Assembly: GCA_023334545.1 (NCBI GenBank)
Contig: JAADVB010000040.1
Coordinates: forward strand, 1-64,000
Length of the DNA: 64,000 nt
From: Salisapilia sapeloensis
Taxonomy: Eukaryota > Oomycota > Peronosporomycetes > Peronosporales > Salisapiliaceae
Direction: 5' to 3'
Shown here piece after piece: positions 35,001 through 47,113 of this stretch. The position numbers and the translations under genes are program-made. The notes beneath the pieces were generated by a model, which searched no databases, was not told where the DNA came from, and was given only the letters and a program-made list of their open reading frames with translations. Positions within the stretch are counted from its first letter, which is position 1; each line of letters begins with the position of its first letter.

Positions 35001-38000
35001 AAACCTTCAGCTATGTCGATCGCGTAGACACTGGATGGAGAAACTTCTCAATACTTATGGTAGAAGTATGTGCACGGACGCACCTACAGCAGAAAAGGCT
35101 AGTGCACCTACAGCTCAAGCTATGGATGAGAAGCAAAGTGAACAGAGTTCGGTTTGTGTCTTTGAAGACTGCGAGCTTTTCTCATGTGGACAGAACAACT
35201 ATGGGGAGTTGTGTCTTGGTCACTGCAATTCAACTAGTAAACTCGAACATGTCCCAATGTTTTCATCTCGAGGCGTCCGCACTGTTTGTGCTGGCAACGA
35301 ATGTCTCGTTGTGGTCATGAAGGATGGTGCGGTCTACACTTGTGGATTGAATAAGAGCGGCCAATGCGGCAACGGAACGTTTGAAGAAAGGCTTCTTCTT
35401 GCGATGCCAGTTCGCGCTCTTTCTGGCATTCCAGTCGCATACGTAGCGGCTGCGAATGGTAGTGAGCACATGATTGCCGTCACGACTGATGGCAGCGCAT
35501 ACTCTTGGGGATACAACGATCGTGGCCAGCTAGGACTTGGATCTACCATATCCAAGAGTCACACGCCTCGACTCATTGAGAGCGTCAGAGAGCAGCACTG
35601 CATCGTCCATGCTGCCGTAAGTTATCATCATAGTGCCATCGTAAGCAGTACGGGAGATCTCTTGACGTTCGGCATGAATGACAGTGGCCAGCTCGGTCTA
35701 GATAACTTCCAGCATCAGCATACTCCACAGCTAGTAGAGGCGTTATCTGGTCAGCAAGTGATCAAGGTAGGGTGCGGTCTATATCATACAGTAGCTATCA
35801 CAGCCGCTGGAGATGTGTATTCGTTTGGTAAGAATGATTATGGACAGTTGGGTCTTGGTCACGCGAGAAACGTCAAAGTCCCGACACGCGTCAAAGTGCT
35901 ATTGGGAGATGCAGAAGAAAAGGTCATTGACGTGAATTGTGGCTACTATCACACGCTATGCATTACGGCAAAGGGCAAACTTATCACGTGGGGACGTAAC
36001 GACTATGGTCAGCTCGGTATCGGTAGTAAGGAACATAAGAATGCTCCGCAAAACGTTCCATTGCCTTTGTCGTCCAAGGTCGTCAAGACTTCATGTGGCT
36101 GCTACCATAACTTGATTCTGCTCGCAAATGGACGAGTGATGGTGTTTGGTAGAAACAACAAGGGGCAACTGGGTGCAGGTGCCCGCACACTTCCATCTGC
36201 TGACTTGCCTCTTCCTCTCCAGACGAATGTTTTGGCAAATAACGATGCTGTAGCTGTAGCTGCAGGATTCTACAGTTCATATGTGCTGACAGGACGATAC
36301 TGTGGTGACGGAACGAATGCATCTCAGAGTGGCATACAAACGTCGGACCTTCCAGAAATGAGCTGTCTTGCAAGCTCTGAACACCTGTACAAGTCTCTCA
36401 TGACCCAAATCGATGATCAAGTGAACACCAATACGTTACTTGGTGATGCTTCCGCAAGTGTCAAGCAGTGGGCTGGCCCTGGAAGAAAAGCACTACTCAA
36501 GCTGCAGTCGGCTGTGTGGGCAATCATCCGTGCGCTAATGTATCAGTCAATCGATGAAAAGGCGTTGGTTTGCCGAAGTGAAAAGTATCCTGTCAATGCT
36601 TGTCTACAACAGCTCATTCACTTTGCTTTGGACGAGCTAAATATGGTTCAAAGTGATGTACCGAAGGACACGACGTCGTTTATATTAGATTCTAGTCTAC
36701 AGTCCAAGCTAGTGAATTCCAAGGATGTGTGCGTAGGCATGATGAAGAGCTTGACATGTTTGGATAGCACGGACAAGTCTTCTATCATCAAATCCCTCTC
36801 GCCTTCGTTTAAAAATCAGCTCCTGTGGGCACTCTATGCATGTGGCAGTAAGAACATGGAAGTAGGCTCTCTTCTAGCATCAAATACGATCATCACGACT
36901 CAGATCTTACAAGGCATGCAATCGACGGATCAAGCTACTGCCTCGCTATGTCTTCGATTGGCAATGCTCGTCTTCCCTCAACTGTCCATATCTCTTATAA
37001 ACGATATCGATGCTGCGAATGACCCTATGAATGCCAACGCTGGTGATGTGATTCAAAAAGTGATCGTCTTAGCTGGAGAACCACACACGGTCCGACCTCG
37101 ATTATGCTCTCATGAGCTAGGCGTCGAGTGCTCTAGTACACTGCTATGTAACTCTTTGAAGTGCATGAAAGGAAATCGATGTACGAAATCGGTTGATGTA
37201 GAGATGCTAGGTAATCAGGCGTACGAAAGTAGTCACACTAGACAGGTGATCGCTGCTGGTGCAGTGGAACTGTTGCGATCGTTAATGCTCGTGCCGTCGT
37301 GGAAAGCAGCAGTGAATGCGAGCCTTCGTAAAGCACTGTCCAAGTCATCTGGCATGACAGAAATGATGGATAAGCTTTGTGATTACTATGAGAATGTACA
37401 GAACAGCTCTGCTGTTGACAACAACGATGCGGGTATTCAGGATGATGTGAACGCAGAAGGCGCAGTGCGAAAAGCTGAGTCTACGGATACGCCAGAAGTG
37501 GATGATAACCCGCCGCAAGAGCCTGTGGGGGATACGCTATCACCGGACGAAGCTACGACGAAGCGAGATCATAACGCTCTTCAGCGATGGAAGCAAGCAA
37601 AGGAAGCGATTATGAACCTTTCAGCTATCATGGGAGCAACTAGTGTGGTTGGAGGGCATGTCGAACCTCTTCGAGAAGGTGGTAGTGTCATTGTCGTGGG
37701 TGAAGATACCAAGAATCAAGCTGGGAAACGTGGTGTACTAGTGAGTGTTTGCAAGGATGCTCTCAAGGTACCTCTTGGCAAGGTCGTCTTCCGAGATGAC
37801 TACAAAACACTCACTTCATGTGGAAAGGAAGAAAGCTTTTCAATTCCTGCCAATAACTTGTGTGCAGTAGAGAACGTCCCAGTCGTATTGGACATGTTTG
37901 AGAAGGCGGAAAGTGTGCTATTGACCTTGTCTAAGATCTCACTGGGTCAGGGCAAGAATGATAAAGGGAAAGAACGAGAGTTGGAGCTACCGAATAACAC

Positions 38001-41000
38001 ACCAATTCAAGTGATACTGCGCTCCCAGCTACAAACATATCGGAGTCAGCTGCAATGGCGATCCATGAAGGCAGTGTCCCAGCTTTTGAAGCAGATTCCC
38101 ACAGCTCAAGCGACGTCATCCAGCACAACTACGGAGTTGGTATGCGACCTCGCTAGCCTCCTTACGACACAAAGTGCAGTCTTCACCTCCCGTCCTTCTC
38201 TCTACAACCACCTAGAACAAAATGAACTCTCTAGCTTCGATGCTCGTGCTGTATTACAAAAGAAGTGGCTTGCAGTCAAACAGCGTCAAATGGTCTTAGA
38301 TGTCGAGCAAGTCGTTGACACTGCTTTGGACGGGGTGGAAGAAGAGGTTCAGCATGAAGTCGTTTGTCAATTTGGAGAACAGAATGCCTTTACATGGGGA
38401 CCTGATGCACTGCAGTCACCTCGTCGTAAATTTGCTGGCTCCAAGAAACAAAATACACGCACACTCGAGAGACCAGCGCATAAAGATGAAAGTCAAGGAA
38501 ACGATGAGAATGTATATCCTGATGGTGCATGGGGAATGCTGCAGCCTCTACCGCCTCTCAACGAGACGGATGCTGCCAGTTTGCAAGTCTCCGGTCTAGC
38601 AGGCTTTGATATGGCTCCGTACCCATTAATGACGCAGATCGTACGCGTCGGTCGTGCAGTCGACTCTTGTGACCTAGTCGTGAATGACCGCAGCGTCAGC
38701 GGACGTCATTTCCACATTCGTCGTCTGTCTCCAGAAGAGAATGGTGGCACAACAGCATTTGAGCTTCAGGACTTTAGTAAGAATGGAACCATTGTAAACG
38801 GAGTTCGTGTTCATGGCACAAGTATCCAGATCACTCCAGGCGCAAGGATTGCATTAATCCTATCACGCGGTGGTCTAGTGACGTATGAATTCCAAGCTCG
38901 AAGCTCTGACACTCATACTACTGTACGAACACGACGAGCTCCACCCTCGATTACGACATCACTACCTCCCTTGTCTGGGCAGGAGTATCAGCAGACACCG
39001 ACGGCAGCAGTAGCTCCATCAGAAGAGCCACGCAGTCCATCGGAAATGCAAAATCGTGGTGTTCGAGAGCAAAATCGTACACCTGCGGCTTCACAGGATG
39101 CGCCTCCGGCAAACGAGCTACGTATCGTTACATCAATTGCTGAGAGTGATGTGCCACGAGCTTTAATTTCACCAAATCCAGCCGTCGATTCCCCTCGTGC
39201 TGGCGGTTTTAACTCACCGCGATCCATGGTGCTGCAACAGCCAGGCACACCGTCCGTTCGGTCATCGCCGGATAATACTTTCCCGACTATGATGCCAGCA
39301 CCGGTGGTGCTATCTCCTGCGTCCGCCCAACAGCGTGAGAGTTCTCAAAGTGAAGCACCAGCCCCTAGATACCATGAAGGGGGCGGTGGGCTTGGAGAAA
39401 CTTTGAGGATGATTCTTGGTAGAGGTTCTGTGCAGCGGAACGCAAGTAGAAACCAGGTCACACGTACGACGCAACAGAGTAGTGCCGAAGAATCAAGGAC
39501 AACTAGTGGAAAAGGCCTTAGTGTATCTCTTTCAGGCAGTCTTCCACACCCACCATCGAATACAAGTGGATCAACTACCCCGGTTACTGCCGAATCTGCT
39601 TTTGCTGAAAGTGGTTTTGATGAAGCTGAAGAGGACGGTAGTCAAGTCTCATTGAATGCGCATCAGATGTCGCTCGTCTTTGGTATCAACGCTTCCAGCT
39701 GCGATCGCATGCTTCAGCAGAGTGGAAATGACATTCGACTAGCTGCTCAGATGCTCATGAATCATCCTCAAGAAGATTCATCGGATGTAGACGAAACTTG
39801 TAGCTATCTCGCTCTCAGTTCAAATAGCAATGACGTTATGATGGGTATCCACGAAGGTGTGGAAGAGAACCCTAGCTATGCATTGTGTGATACGATCCAG
39901 ACTCGACCAGATCAACGTCGTCTACTGAAAACTCGTTCTCCTCATAAAGCAACTGGAGCAAAAGATACATCTACTTTGTCTCTTTGGAGAATTTGTGGTG
40001 GATACAATGAGCATATACAGAGTCTCAATTGGTGTGAAGTGGAGCAAGAACAGACGTCACTCGCATACCACCTTTCAACGTTATTTGCAGAAGATACATT
40101 GATGCAATTGACGAGACTAGCTGCCGATACAGATGCCAAGTGTCTAAATGTACTGAACGATGAACGTATTCTTCGTCTGCTAGTGACTATGTCTAAGCCA
40201 GCGAAAGAGCCGTCCAACTTTTCAACGACTGTAGAAGCTGATGCCAAAACGAACCGCATCCGAGTCGTTCTAGCTAGACTTGTGAACAGTACGATCATGT
40301 CCATGCAATCCGAGACGATGATCTCGAATCTAAACTCTATCGACAAACTTACGAACTTGTCGATTGAGCTAGAACGAGCTCAATCAAGTGACACACAAGC
40401 ACTGGAGAGTCTACTACGGCATTTAATGTCAAGTAGCGAAGGTAGTGAGCATTTGGTGGAGGATCTAGCTCATGAAACCGTTCGTCACATCTTGTCACGA
40501 TCGTTTTCCTCCTTGTCTCTATCGGATGCATGGACCGTTTCATCTCAACATACGCTGGATGCGCGATATCCAAAAGGTCCATTGACGCTTTCATGTGGAC
40601 TCGATACGCTTGTCACGAATGGATTTGAGCGCATGTGGGGCATTCCATCGGCAGATCCGTTGGTCAAGTACCGTCATCAATGGCGCAAGAAGGCACCGAC
40701 TGCTAGTAAGGAAGTTGATGCGACGAATATGAAGACATGGACTGATCAGCCACTAAGCATCTGGAGGCCGTGTCTCCCACTTGACATGGCATTGCCAAGA
40801 GGAAACTGGGTTTCTCTAGGTGACGTTATTACGTGTGGTATTGACCCTCCTGAGAGACCTGTGCTCTTTGTCCTTGACCGATGCGATGGGTCACTTATGC
40901 CTCCAAAACGATTCCACCGAGTGGATGTGACAGGTGCTGGTCTACCGATGAATTCAGTTTCAGATGACGAGCTGGAGAGAAAGCAGATACGATCATTGTG

Positions 41001-44000
41001 GGTACCGATCGCACCCACTGGGTATGTCGCACTCGGATGTGTCGCTGGAAGTAAAGATGATCCAATGCATCCGCCCGATGTAGACTCTATCAGGTGTATT
41101 CATGAAGATCTGGTGAATGCGACTAGCAATACGCGCTGTGTTTGGCGTGCAACGACGCAATCCGTCGATGTTTCTCCTTTAGTAGTAGGCGTTTCATCTC
41201 CAAAAAACCAATTAGATGGAGGTCAGCAGGAAGAAGAAGGTGGATTTGAGCTACAGACGTCGCTTTGGTCGATCGACGATGACTTTGTTCCTGGCATTTT
41301 GCCTATTGTCACTGCGAATGAGGATAATGCTTCTCAGCAAGGCTATACCTTGGCTCTATCTGCGGAAGATCACATTCTATGTGCACCTGTGTCGATACAA
41401 ACGATCAAGTCCTTTGTCAACGCCCTGCTTCTGTGTTGCAAAGAGAGTGGTAGAACGAAGGAAGGGCCCAAGTGTCCCATTCCGTCCGAGTTGTGTACCG
41501 GTCTATTGGCACTTGTCAAGCAACTGCTTTGTGAGAAGCCGCAGGGTAACTGCAAGCACGCAGTTGAACTACTGCGAACGCTTATCTCCTTAATTCAGCG
41601 TGGTTGTCCATGGCAGAGCAAAGAAGGGTTGCTCTACTGCCGTTCTATGATCATGGCATTGATGCAAGATCAGGAAGGTGGACTCATGTACAGCGCCTTG
41701 TTACAGGCATTTGTAGAGCTCATGCTCGCTGTGAACGCACAAAACGTTCCGACGCGACGAGAGGAACTAGCTGACTGCGTTCATGAAGAAAGCGACAAGC
41801 TCAGTCTGCCTTACCAGTTCCACTTTAAGCCTGATCTGCATTCCGATCGGGTTCTCAGCCATTCCTCACAACTACATGTTGCAAGACAAAATGCAGTTGA
41901 AAGGAAGTTTGTCGTCAAGTACAATGCAGCTAGCATACCAGCCGCTGCCGACCCCACTCCTTCCTTCTGCTCCTGTCGCTTTGAGCATACACCAGAGCTC
42001 GTGGTGTCTCTAAAGAACAGCGTAAAGGCTGAGATCGTGTACTTTGAAGTGACCGTCCAAGAAATCGCTGAGCCTGGTGGAAACCCTATGAGTATTGGAT
42101 TCTCTACCTCTTCCTTTAACCTCGAAGGACCATGCGTCGGAACAGCAACTGACCCATCGCCAACCTATGCATACTTGCCCAGTGTCGGTAAACCAGAGTG
42201 CTCGGACGCTTCAGCAGATTTGTGGAAGTGGAAGGACACTAATACGAGTATCTCTGCCGGTGACGTCGTTGGCTGTGGACTACGCGTGGATACGCGAGAG
42301 ATGTTTGTGACGAAGAATGGTCGTTTATTAGGCATCGCGTTTGCATCCATCTCGAATCCACGACAATTGCATCCAACGGTCTCGATCAGCACTAGCTGTC
42401 AGCTACTGATCAACTTTGGCTCGCCGATTGACAAGACTAGTCTTAAGCCTAACTTTTCATTCCGCTTTTCATCTCTGGATTATGACAATCTCATGGTGTC
42501 CTTCGACTGGTTTGAGCAACTCATGCAAGTGTACAGTGTCATGCAATCGCTTATGGAACGAGACAAGAGAAATGACGTCGAGGCGTACATGCCGAGCGAG
42601 TTCCTCTTGTCTGCTGATAACTTCTTGTCGGATGTGTGTGAAGACATTTGTGTGCATGTCGAAAGCACTCATCCGTATGACACGGAGCTATTGGAATCGA
42701 CTGTAAGCATGCCGCTGGCAACTTCGATCCGTTTGAAACTGGACCAGGCGTCGGATACTGCAAACGTGCATTGTCTCCAGATTCTTCAAGGCGGAGAAAC
42801 GAATGAAAGCAATGAATCGGAAGTTCGAGCTTTCACAGGCGCTTGTGGTGGGCAAGAGGTGACGATCGATGGAGACAGCTTCGTCTGGAGGTTCCCTGTG
42901 CAGTCAAACTTTCAATGTCGCGTCGATCGTGTGCGTAAGGGTCCTTACCTGCAGCTAGAGAATCGTGACACTCGTCTCTCACTTTCGAGAGACAAAGGGT
43001 GGCAGACGGCAATTGGTGTCGCTCGATTCGAAAGCGGGGTTCATATCTGGGAAGTCCGGATCACATTTGTCACAGCCAGTTCCAACATCTTCCTAGGCGT
43101 CGCGCGTCGTGACGTACGTCTTGACTCTTACCTTGGGAAGGATAACCGTGGATGGGGCTGGATTGGGAATCGAGCGTTGTGGAATAACGGGAGCAAGCAG
43201 CGTGGGACGTATGGAGAAAAGTTTAAGACAGGCGACGTGGTTCGTATGACGCTCGACTTGCGTCGTGGTACGCTGTCGTATGCCCTGAACGGACGAGACT
43301 TGGGTGTCGCGTTCGGACCTGGTGGCACTGGTCCGAAGCTAGAAGGCGTCTTCTACCCGGGCTTTGCGCTGTATAACCAGCGCGACTGCATCGACCTCAT
43401 CGGTGGTCATCGTGTGGAGGATTCAGCGGTTGAAGGCAGTTTCGCCCAAACGATGCAAGAGATGGATGAAGCTTATGATGAGATGCATGGGGAGGATTTA
43501 GAGGATTTGGAGGAAGGCACGCCTCACTTCCGTATGGAGCTCGCTTCTACACTAAGCCAGCTAGGATTCCCAGTTGAATGGTGCTTGTATGCGCTTCGAC
43601 ACTGTGAGGACGATATGGAACAAGCTGCTGACTTTGTTCTGGCCAACATGCCTGCCATGGAAGATCTAGTGAGGGATGAAGCAGAACTACTACAACGTCG
43701 TGCTCGCCGTAGAGAGTTGGCTGCGGAACACGCTGCTGCAGCTACTGAAGACACGAGCTTAACCGATGCTGATCATAGACTTGGAAGCGGTGAAAGCACG
43801 CCAAGTCCGATCAGAGGACATGATTCAGCAGCTGATGATAAAGCGTCTAGTTCGACTCCAAGTCAAGAGAAATGGGGTATTGGCTTCATGGCGGTGCCCG
43901 AGTTCTCACTAACAGGTCGTCGACTACTGTCTGTCAAGTATGCCGACAAGCTGCATGAACTTCAAACGTCTCAAGCTATATTTACCAAATCACATGATGA

Positions 44001-45766
44001 AGCATTAGTACAGATCGTAAATGACATTTGCGAAGCACGAGCTGAAGCTCTATTGACATGTGATCCACTTCGAATGAGTCCAGAAGAGATTGAATTAACG
44101 AGTGAGCACTACCGCCAGTACCCGATCTTGCAGGGTATGCCGCTGTCACTAGTCCAGAAACGGTTCCTTGTGCTACGAAACTTTAACTGTCGCCTTCAGA
44201 ACTCACTTTCCTTGATTGATCTGTCTGTCTCGGATGGAACGTCTTTGCTTGCACAGGGTGCGAAGGAATTGAGAGGACTCATATTCCAAAATGTAAAGCT
44301 CGCATGGTGGTTGAGCATCCTTAAGGAGCAGCAGAGCCCAGCAGCCTCCCGCCCGGAGATTGAGGTAGATCGACAGCGAGCGAGAGTGGCGACTGCTGTA
44401 ACCGGTGCAAAGGATACTGTCTTTGCGCAAGTGTTTGACCAGCTTCAGGCGATTCAGCCTCCTCTTCTGAGGTGTGCAGATCGTGCATTCAAGTGTCAGT
44501 TCGTTGGCGAGTTTGGAGATGACTTTGGCGGTCTCTACCGTGAGTGTGTTGCGCACATGAGCTCTGAGCTTCAGTCGAATATGTTACAGCTACTGAAACC
44601 TTCTCCGAACGCACTGCATGGTGTCGGTGAGAACCGAGAAGTGTTTGTACCGAACGTCCACTTGAGGAAGTCGCCTCGATTGATCAAGATGGCCGAGTTC
44701 CTGGGTGAGTTGATGGGTATCGCCATTCGCACCAAGACGCCGTTGGATTTGAATTTACCACGGATCATTTGGAAACGACTGGTGGAACAGAGTGTGGACG
44801 AAATGGACGTTCAAGTCATCCATCAAGACTGCTTCCAAGTGGTAGAGACAATCAACAACATTGCTTTGCATGGCGTAACGGAAAGCATGTTTGAGGAACT
44901 TATTGACACGACATTTAGTGTGCTTTCAAGTGCTCAAGAATCGGTGGAGCTTATTCCTGCTGGACATGATGTTCATGTGACGTGGGATGACAAGGAGGAT
45001 TATGCTGAGGCGGTAAAGAATTTCCGTCTCAACGAATTCGATGATGTCTGTGAAGACATTGCTAGAGGCTTAGCGACCATGCTACCAGCACCTACGTTGT
45101 CATTGATGACCTGGAGAGAGCTTATGACACTTGTCTGTGGTAAACCAAGTGTTGATGTCGGGTTGTTACGTCGTCGCACCACGTATGGAGACGGGTGTCA
45201 GGCCTCGGATGCACACATTGGGTACTTTTGGGAAGTGCTTGACGAGTTTTCCGAAGTCGAAAAGTCTTCATTCCTACGCTTTGTCTGGTATGTTAGCTTG
45301 TTCATATGTATGCTGAAGAGTGGATGGTGACTTTATGTGTGTTAATAGGGGAAGATCACGACTGCCAACGCATGCAGCAGACTTTACGCAAGACTTTAAG
45401 ATCTCTGGGCTTCCGAGATCCGTCGGCAAGCCTGACAGTTATCTACCCATCGCTCATACTTGTAAGTGTCTCAGTGCTTTTACTATCGAATCTGCCTGTA
45501 AATCTCATGTCATGATGTCAACAGGCTTCTTTTCACTGGACTTGCCAGCGTACACAAGCAAGAAGGTTCTGTACGAGAAACTACTGTACGCGATCACCAA
45601 TTGTCTGTCGGTAGATGCGGACAATACGACTGTAGCACAACGTGCAGGTCAAGGTTTGAACTGGTCGACAGCTACGGCAACTGCCGCAGCTACGGCTGCT
45701 ACGGCCACAGTGACGAACGTGATTGCTGGCGTTCGAACGTACGAAGTCGGAACGGATGCTGAATAA
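26065..45766 (+). CDS. Giant HERC-type HECT E3 ubiquitin ligase (3 exons, ~6,525 aa)
   Basis: Exons 26065-45287, 45349-45461 and 45525-45766. Rough domain positions in residues: RCC1 propeller 325-690; SPRY 718-880; Kelch 912-1186; second SPRY-like about 2400; discoidin/DOC-like 2776-2910 (GRYVLVKLL, NIDVGYIEL); ZZ-like zinc finger 2919-2965 (CDECQEP, CASCYD); second RCC1 propeller 3036-3412; FHA 4189-4276 (VGRAVDSCDLVV, SVSGRHFHI, SKNGTIVNG); UBA-like 4530-4575; SPRY 5256-5452 and 5616-5780; UBA-like 5826-5870; HECT 6112-6490. The HECT motifs include GEFGDDFGGLYRE, RLPTHAADF and the catalytic Cys6446 in PIAHTC. It should transfer ubiquitin through that Cys. The frame starts MGQSVS, a myristoylation-type N-terminus. 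Introns are 61 and 63 nt; the second splits the catalytic Cys codon. The gene converges on TRM10 with a 56-base gap. Confidence 0.92.
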
Positions 45767-45822
45767 GTAATGAGACGAGATAAAAACAAATACATCAATT
45801 TGCATATTTTCATCAGAGAATA

Positions 45823-46911
45823 TCATCGTTGATTTCCTTGGAGCTTACGAACTGGTACAGTCTTTAATAATGCCCGCGTCCAGTCTCGATGATTCATGTA
45901 TTCGTTGAGTGCAATGACGACGGAATCGACGTTTAAGACAGGATTGCGAATCTGCAAATGTTCTTGAAGTGGAAGTCTAGCTGTTCGATAGCCACCTTCT
46001 TGTGCTTTTTCCAACGATTCATTCTAGTTTCGTGGACCTGGTTACAATTGTGAATGAAGGTGAGTGGACAGTATAGAGTACCTTTCGGACAGTACGATCG
46101 GCGATACCACCAATGACGTAGACAGTTTCAGGATCGACGGTGTCTAACACTTCACTTGCATCGGGAGACAAGTAAACGGTTTCAGATGTTGTATAGATAT
46201 CTGTCACAGACTCTTTATGGAGATATATCTGTTTAAAATCAGTTGGAATGCTTTCAGAATAGAGGACGAACATTTTAAATACTACCTTCCAATGTGGAAG
46301 TCCATGCTTTATGGCAAACTGCTCTGCCTGACCTGTGCATGATGCGACGTGGAGAGAAATCAGCCTGTCGAGTGGACACCGCTTCATGTAGCCATAAACA
46401 TTCGATAATTGCTTCAGGACGCTGTTGCACTCCTGTCAGCAGGTTCCAAATAAAGGCTTGTGAGTGCGAGTAGACTGCATGGTAATTACGCAAATTATGT
46501 ACTTTTTTGCTTTGTGTAGAAGTGAATGATAGGTCCACTACAACACGAGGTCCACTAAGCATCCCTTCATCCAGCTTTTGCTACATCAACGTAATGTCAG
46601 TCAAGTGTACAACGTGTACTTGTTTACAACCATAGTTATACATATTGCTCAACACGTTGCATCATGATCATTTCCCTTCTTTCACGGCGCTGCTCTTCCG
46701 TCCAAGTTCCCTGTTCATCTTCGCGAGCCTTGGAGTTGGCTAGCTTTCGCTGCCTTAAGCTATTGTCCTGGCGCTTGCGTCTATTTGCAAGTCTATCTTC
46801 TCGAAATTTGCGGCTCCTACTTTTCTTTTGCCATGTTTGGAACATCCAAAGCCCTAAAGCAGCAATAGTAGTAGCACACACAAGCGAGAAAGCAGCCTGC
46901 TTCGTCCACAT
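45823..46911 (-). CDS. TRM10: tRNA (guanine-N1) methyltransferase, TRM10/SPOUT family (5 exons)
   Basis: Exons 46911-46642, 46580-46503, 46432-46286, 46228-46082 and 46023-45823, with introns of 61, 70, 57 and 58 nt; all keep frame and restore TRM10 motifs. The product is about 280 residues and should methylate N1 of the purine at tRNA position 9. Motifs in order: a very basic helical N-terminus (RKFREDRLANRRKRQ), VVVDLSF, SVLKQLSNVYGYMKRCP, LISLHVAS, TVYLSPDASEVL, VYVIGGIADR, and YRTARLPLQEHLQI with DWTRALL near the end. The knot (YVIGGIADR and ARLP) is the SAM-binding SPOUT core. A hydrophobic helix (AAFSLVCATTIAALGLWMF) precedes the basic region, unusual for the family; a later ATG (MFQTWQ) would remove it. 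The third intron is in-frame and stop-free, so it is supported only by motif spacing. Confidence 0.85.
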
Positions 46912-47113
46912 GATCACCTCCGATCCAATTGACAATAAGATGTCACAATTCGTTGTTTTTCAAAGCTAGGTACGTATACATATATAATCCCTGTATAGAT
47001 GTCCAATGCAACAAATGTTTGTATCCACTTTTGATTGGCGTTCATTTAAACGAAGCCATTCGATTGATTGAAAATCAATCCTGACCAACGCAAGTATCAA
47101 CCAAAGGACGAGC

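Noticed and set aside
46433-46502. Coding continuation in TRM10 through VHNLRNYHAVYSHS
   Set aside because: It superficially fits the family, but removing it as a 70-nt intron gives ECNSVLKQLSNVYG, a much better TRM10 match, and fixes the later frame.
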